From Aestuariibius violaceus (GTDB lineage: Bacteria; Pseudomonadota; Alphaproteobacteria; Rhodobacterales; Rhodobacteraceae): a stretch of DNA of 64,000 bases. The stretch is taken from contig NZ_JBFONT020000007.1 in NCBI RefSeq assembly GCF_040779325.2, positions 69,129 through 133,128 on the forward strand, read 5' to 3'. Of this stretch, positions 62,204-64,000 are shown piece by piece (position 1 is the first letter of the stretch; each line of letters begins with the position of its first letter). Under the pieces are notes generated by a model. It was not told where the DNA came from and ran no database searches. It worked only from the letters and a program-made list of their open reading frames with translations. Position numbers and translations under genes: made by a program.

Positions 62204-63156
62204 GCCGCACCTCCCGCGTGGATCTGCATCCAGATCGCCGTTTCGTCCCACAGCGTCCATTCCCGCCTCAGGCCCCATGGCCCAAACTCCGCTTGGGTTA
62301 TCCCCATCACATGGACCCGCGCACCCGAGGGCGCCCCGAACGCCCCCCAACCATCATGCAGGCCGTCGAGCGACCACCGCACCGCGGCCCGGGGCGCCAT
62401 CATCGGATCCTCCCGCCCGATCACGTGATGCACGGTGAACTCCGCCGACGGAAACGCCGCCCGCAGTCCCAGCCAAGCCCGGTCCGCATCGCGCCAGCCG
62501 TGACCCTCGACGCCGCCCGGATAGTGCAGCTCCGCCGCTCGGTCCCAAGCTTCGGGAATGATGGAGAACTCGGCCGCCATCAACCGCTCCAGCAACTCCG
62601 CCAGCCGCTGCCCCAGCGCATGCTCGTTCCCCCGCCCGGAATATGGGCCGGCCCGATCCTGATCGGCGGTGAAGGCCCGCATCCCCTGCTCGACCTTACG
62701 CAACGCCCAATCGCGCGGCTCCTCTCCGATCTGGCGCACCAGACCGCCATTGTCCCGGATCAGCCACTCGTCACTGATCTGCCCGTCCTTGGCATAGCAA
62801 TCAGCCAACGCGTAGATCCCGATCGGTCGCCTTGTCGCCGCCCCGAAGAGGCCTGACCCCCCATGGGTCGCGCGTGAATAGATCCGGTGCGACGACAGCA
62901 TCCCGGCCTCCGGATCACCCGACCAGATCACGTCCTCGCCCAGCAATTCCCGATCCGGGAATTCCACCACCGTCGCCATGGTCGCGGCCGTCATCGCGGG
63001 CTCGCCCACAGAGATCCCCCAGGGCGTCCGCACGACGACTTCGGGATGGTAATAGTCCTTCATCCGGGCCCCCAGCCCGCGATCCTCCCAGATCTCCTTG
63101 GTGATCTTCAGGATGTAGTCGGGAAAGTCCCGGAATTTCGGATCGAACCCCTTCAT
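62200..63156 (-). CDS. Double NTF2/SnoaL-like domain protein
   Basis: A 318-residue protein with two cone-shaped NTF2-like modules: residues ~1-155 (KITKEIWEDRGLGARMKDYY, HPEVVVRTPWGISVGEPAMT) and ~185-310 (ERLMAAEFSIIPEAWDRAAE, YPGGVEGHGWRDADRAWLGL, GITQAEFGPWGLRREWTLWD). SnoaL-type proteins are isomerases, hydrolases or binding proteins for small organic molecules. Coupled by ATGA overlaps to both neighbours. Family from fold-like motifs; function unknown. Confidence 0.78.
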   Translation of the reverse strand: MKGFDPKFRDFPDYILKITKEIWEDRGLGARMKDYYHPEVVVRTPWGISVGEPAMTAATMATVVEFPDRELLGEDVIWSGDPEAGMLSSHRIYSRATHGGSGLFGAATRRPIGIYALADCYAKDGQISDEWLIRDNGGLVRQIGEEPRDWALRKVEQGMRAFTADQDRAGPYSGRGNEHALGQRLAELLERLMAAEFSIIPEAWDRAAELHYPGGVEGHGWRDADRAWLGLRAAFPSAEFTVHHVIGREDPMMAPRAAVRWSLDGLHDGWGAFGAPSGARVHVMGITQAEFGPWGLRREWTLWDETAIWMQIHAGGAA

Positions 63157-63914
63157 CCCGCCGTCCAACCGCCATCGACCATCAGCGCGGTCCCCGTGAT
63201 CATCGCCGCCGCGTCCGAGGCAAGGAACACGACCGCCCCCATGATATCCTCGACCTCGCCGACCCGGCCCAGCTTGATCTTCTCCTCGATCCAGGCCCGC
63301 CGCCCGGGATCGGCAAACGTCCCCTCGGTCAACTCCGTCCGGATGAAGGTCGGACAGATCGTATTCACGCGGATGCCCCGTCGCCCCCACTCTATCGCCA
63401 TTGCCTTGGTCATCCCCTCGACAGCGTGTTTCGAGGCGCAATAAACCGCGCGATCCACCCCACCCACATGCCCCATCTGGCTGGAGATCTGCAGGATCGA
63501 CCCGCCCTGCGGCATTGCCTTGGCAACGGCCTGAGCGACGAAATAAGCCGCCCGCAGATTAACGCCCATCACCGCGTCGAAATCCTCCGGCACTGTCTCC
63601 GCGGCCGGCCCATGCCGCGCCGTCCCGGCCGAGTTGCACAAAATGTCGAACGCCCCCCGCCGCGCGACGCCCGCGCGCACCGCCTCGACATCGGTGATAT
63701 CGACCAGCCAGGCTTCCGCCGTGTAGCCGCGATGCCGCAACGCCTCGACCGCGCTCTCCAACTCCTCCGCCCCGCGCGCGGCCATGACAACCGACGCGCC
63801 CGCCTCAGCCAACGCCGCCGCGCAGGCATAGCCGATCCCGCGCGAGGCGCCGGTCACCAGCGCACGTTTTCCGTCCAGCCGGAAGGACGGCGTTATCGGC
63901 AAATCACGATCCAT
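63153..63914 (-). CDS. Short-chain dehydrogenase/reductase
   Basis: A 253-residue classical SDR: TGASRGIGYA (21-30), CNSAGTA (93-99, in place of NNAG), Ser144/145, Tyr158 and Lys162 (YCASK), and MVDGGWTAG at the end. First visible gene of the four-gene operon. Start ATG 63914 begins the family domain; upstream frame extends to 63980 without support. Reduces or oxidises a hydroxyl/keto group of the unknown pathway intermediate. Confidence 0.88.
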   Translation of the reverse strand: MDRDLPITPSFRLDGKRALVTGASRGIGYACAAALAEAGASVVMAARGAEELESAVEALRHRGYTAEAWLVDITDVEAVRAGVARRGAFDILCNSAGTARHGPAAETVPEDFDAVMGVNLRAAYFVAQAVAKAMPQGGSILQISSQMGHVGGVDRAVYCASKHAVEGMTKAMAIEWGRRGIRVNTICPTFIRTELTEGTFADPGRRAWIEEKIKLGRVGEVEDIMGAVVFLASDAAAMITGTALMVDGGWTAG

Positions 63915-64000
63915 CTCGGGGCGGACCCTAGGGGCGCCCCCCGCCGGGCGCGGGGGCCCGGGCGGGCGGGGGAGTCGCATTTCGCGCGTGCCGGGCCTCT

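Overview
The window is a 64 kb piece of a GC-rich, densely packed chromosome, most likely from a roseobacter-group member of the Rhodobacteraceae (Alphaproteobacteria). The evidence is the gene content: gene-transfer-agent-type terminase genes, a PhaR/phasin/PhaC/PhaZ polyhydroxybutyrate locus, hflK-hflC followed by DUF2065 and a Deg protease, DUF2842 next to purA, secG next to pyrG, a Hint-domain relic, and dispersed short repeats that I associate with this family. I found no rRNA, tRNA, CRISPR array or transposase. The genes are nearly all chromosomal housekeeping or metabolic genes; clear accessory material is limited to the RTX-type protein at the left edge, the orphan terminase pair, the Hint relic and the repeat-filled gaps.

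Layout. 1-1268: N-terminal part of an RTX/cadherin-like surface or secreted protein (minus). 1407-4155: a ThDP enzyme overlapping a class III CoA-transferase. 4325-10378: a TPR protein followed by an overlapping opgC-opgG-opgH operon for osmoregulated periplasmic glucans. 10379-10782: a gap packed with inverted repeats. 10783-12397: small and large terminase genes like g1 and g2 of the Rhodobacter gene transfer agent, with no portal or capsid genes following. 12745-17712: a glycosyltransferase-like protein, two small proteins, a VOC protein, metY and a short SIMPL-like protein. 17858-20644: a large membrane-anchored protein with a long acidic linker. 20712-22403: hpd and a divergent Lrp-type regulator. 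22392-24209: cobT and cobS, divergent. 24310-26332: an FG-GAP-like secreted protein with no standard start codon, a 2Fe-2S ferredoxin and an SDR. 26536-32970: rpiA-gor-hflK-hflC-DUF2065-deg, all minus. 33123-36827: an EamA transporter, thiamine diphosphokinase and a very acidic 678-residue protein. 36873-41580: DUF2842, purA, secG, pyrG and a PhzF-type protein. 41577-43772: MipA/OmpV-like porin, TerB-like protein and a PhnD-like protein. 43871-47915: a polar amino acid ABC transporter operon with an inserted alpha/beta hydrolase. 47912-48607: a short DnaB-type RecA-fold ATPase. 48608-49597: a gap made of a degenerate ~155 bp tandem repeat. 49598-52404: LysE exporter, a class I glutamine amidotransferase and a glutamine-synthetase-like enzyme. 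52405-54337: repeats, a 57-residue lipoprotein and a DegT aminotransferase. 54344-59813: a LysR regulator, phaR, phaP, phaC and divergent phaZ. 60003-60381: a broken Hint-domain gene. 60378-63914: a translationally coupled four-gene operon (SDR, double NTF2-like protein, MetE-like methyltransferase, alpha/beta hydrolase) of unknown pathway.

How the parts work together. The PHB locus is a self-contained synthesis, granule and mobilisation module, and the phaP-phaC gap carries PhaR-type palindromes. The opg operon makes, polymerises and probably modifies periplasmic glucans. HflKC and Deg form an envelope protein quality-control block next to glutathione reductase and RpiA (thiol/NADPH supply). 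CobT and CobS complete the nucleotide loop of cobalamin. The GATase/GS-like pair probably handles gamma-glutamylated amines. The most interesting unexplained points are the detached terminase pair, the tandem repeat gap, the terminal four-gene operon, the CTG-start gene, and the hydrolase buried in the ABC transporter operon.
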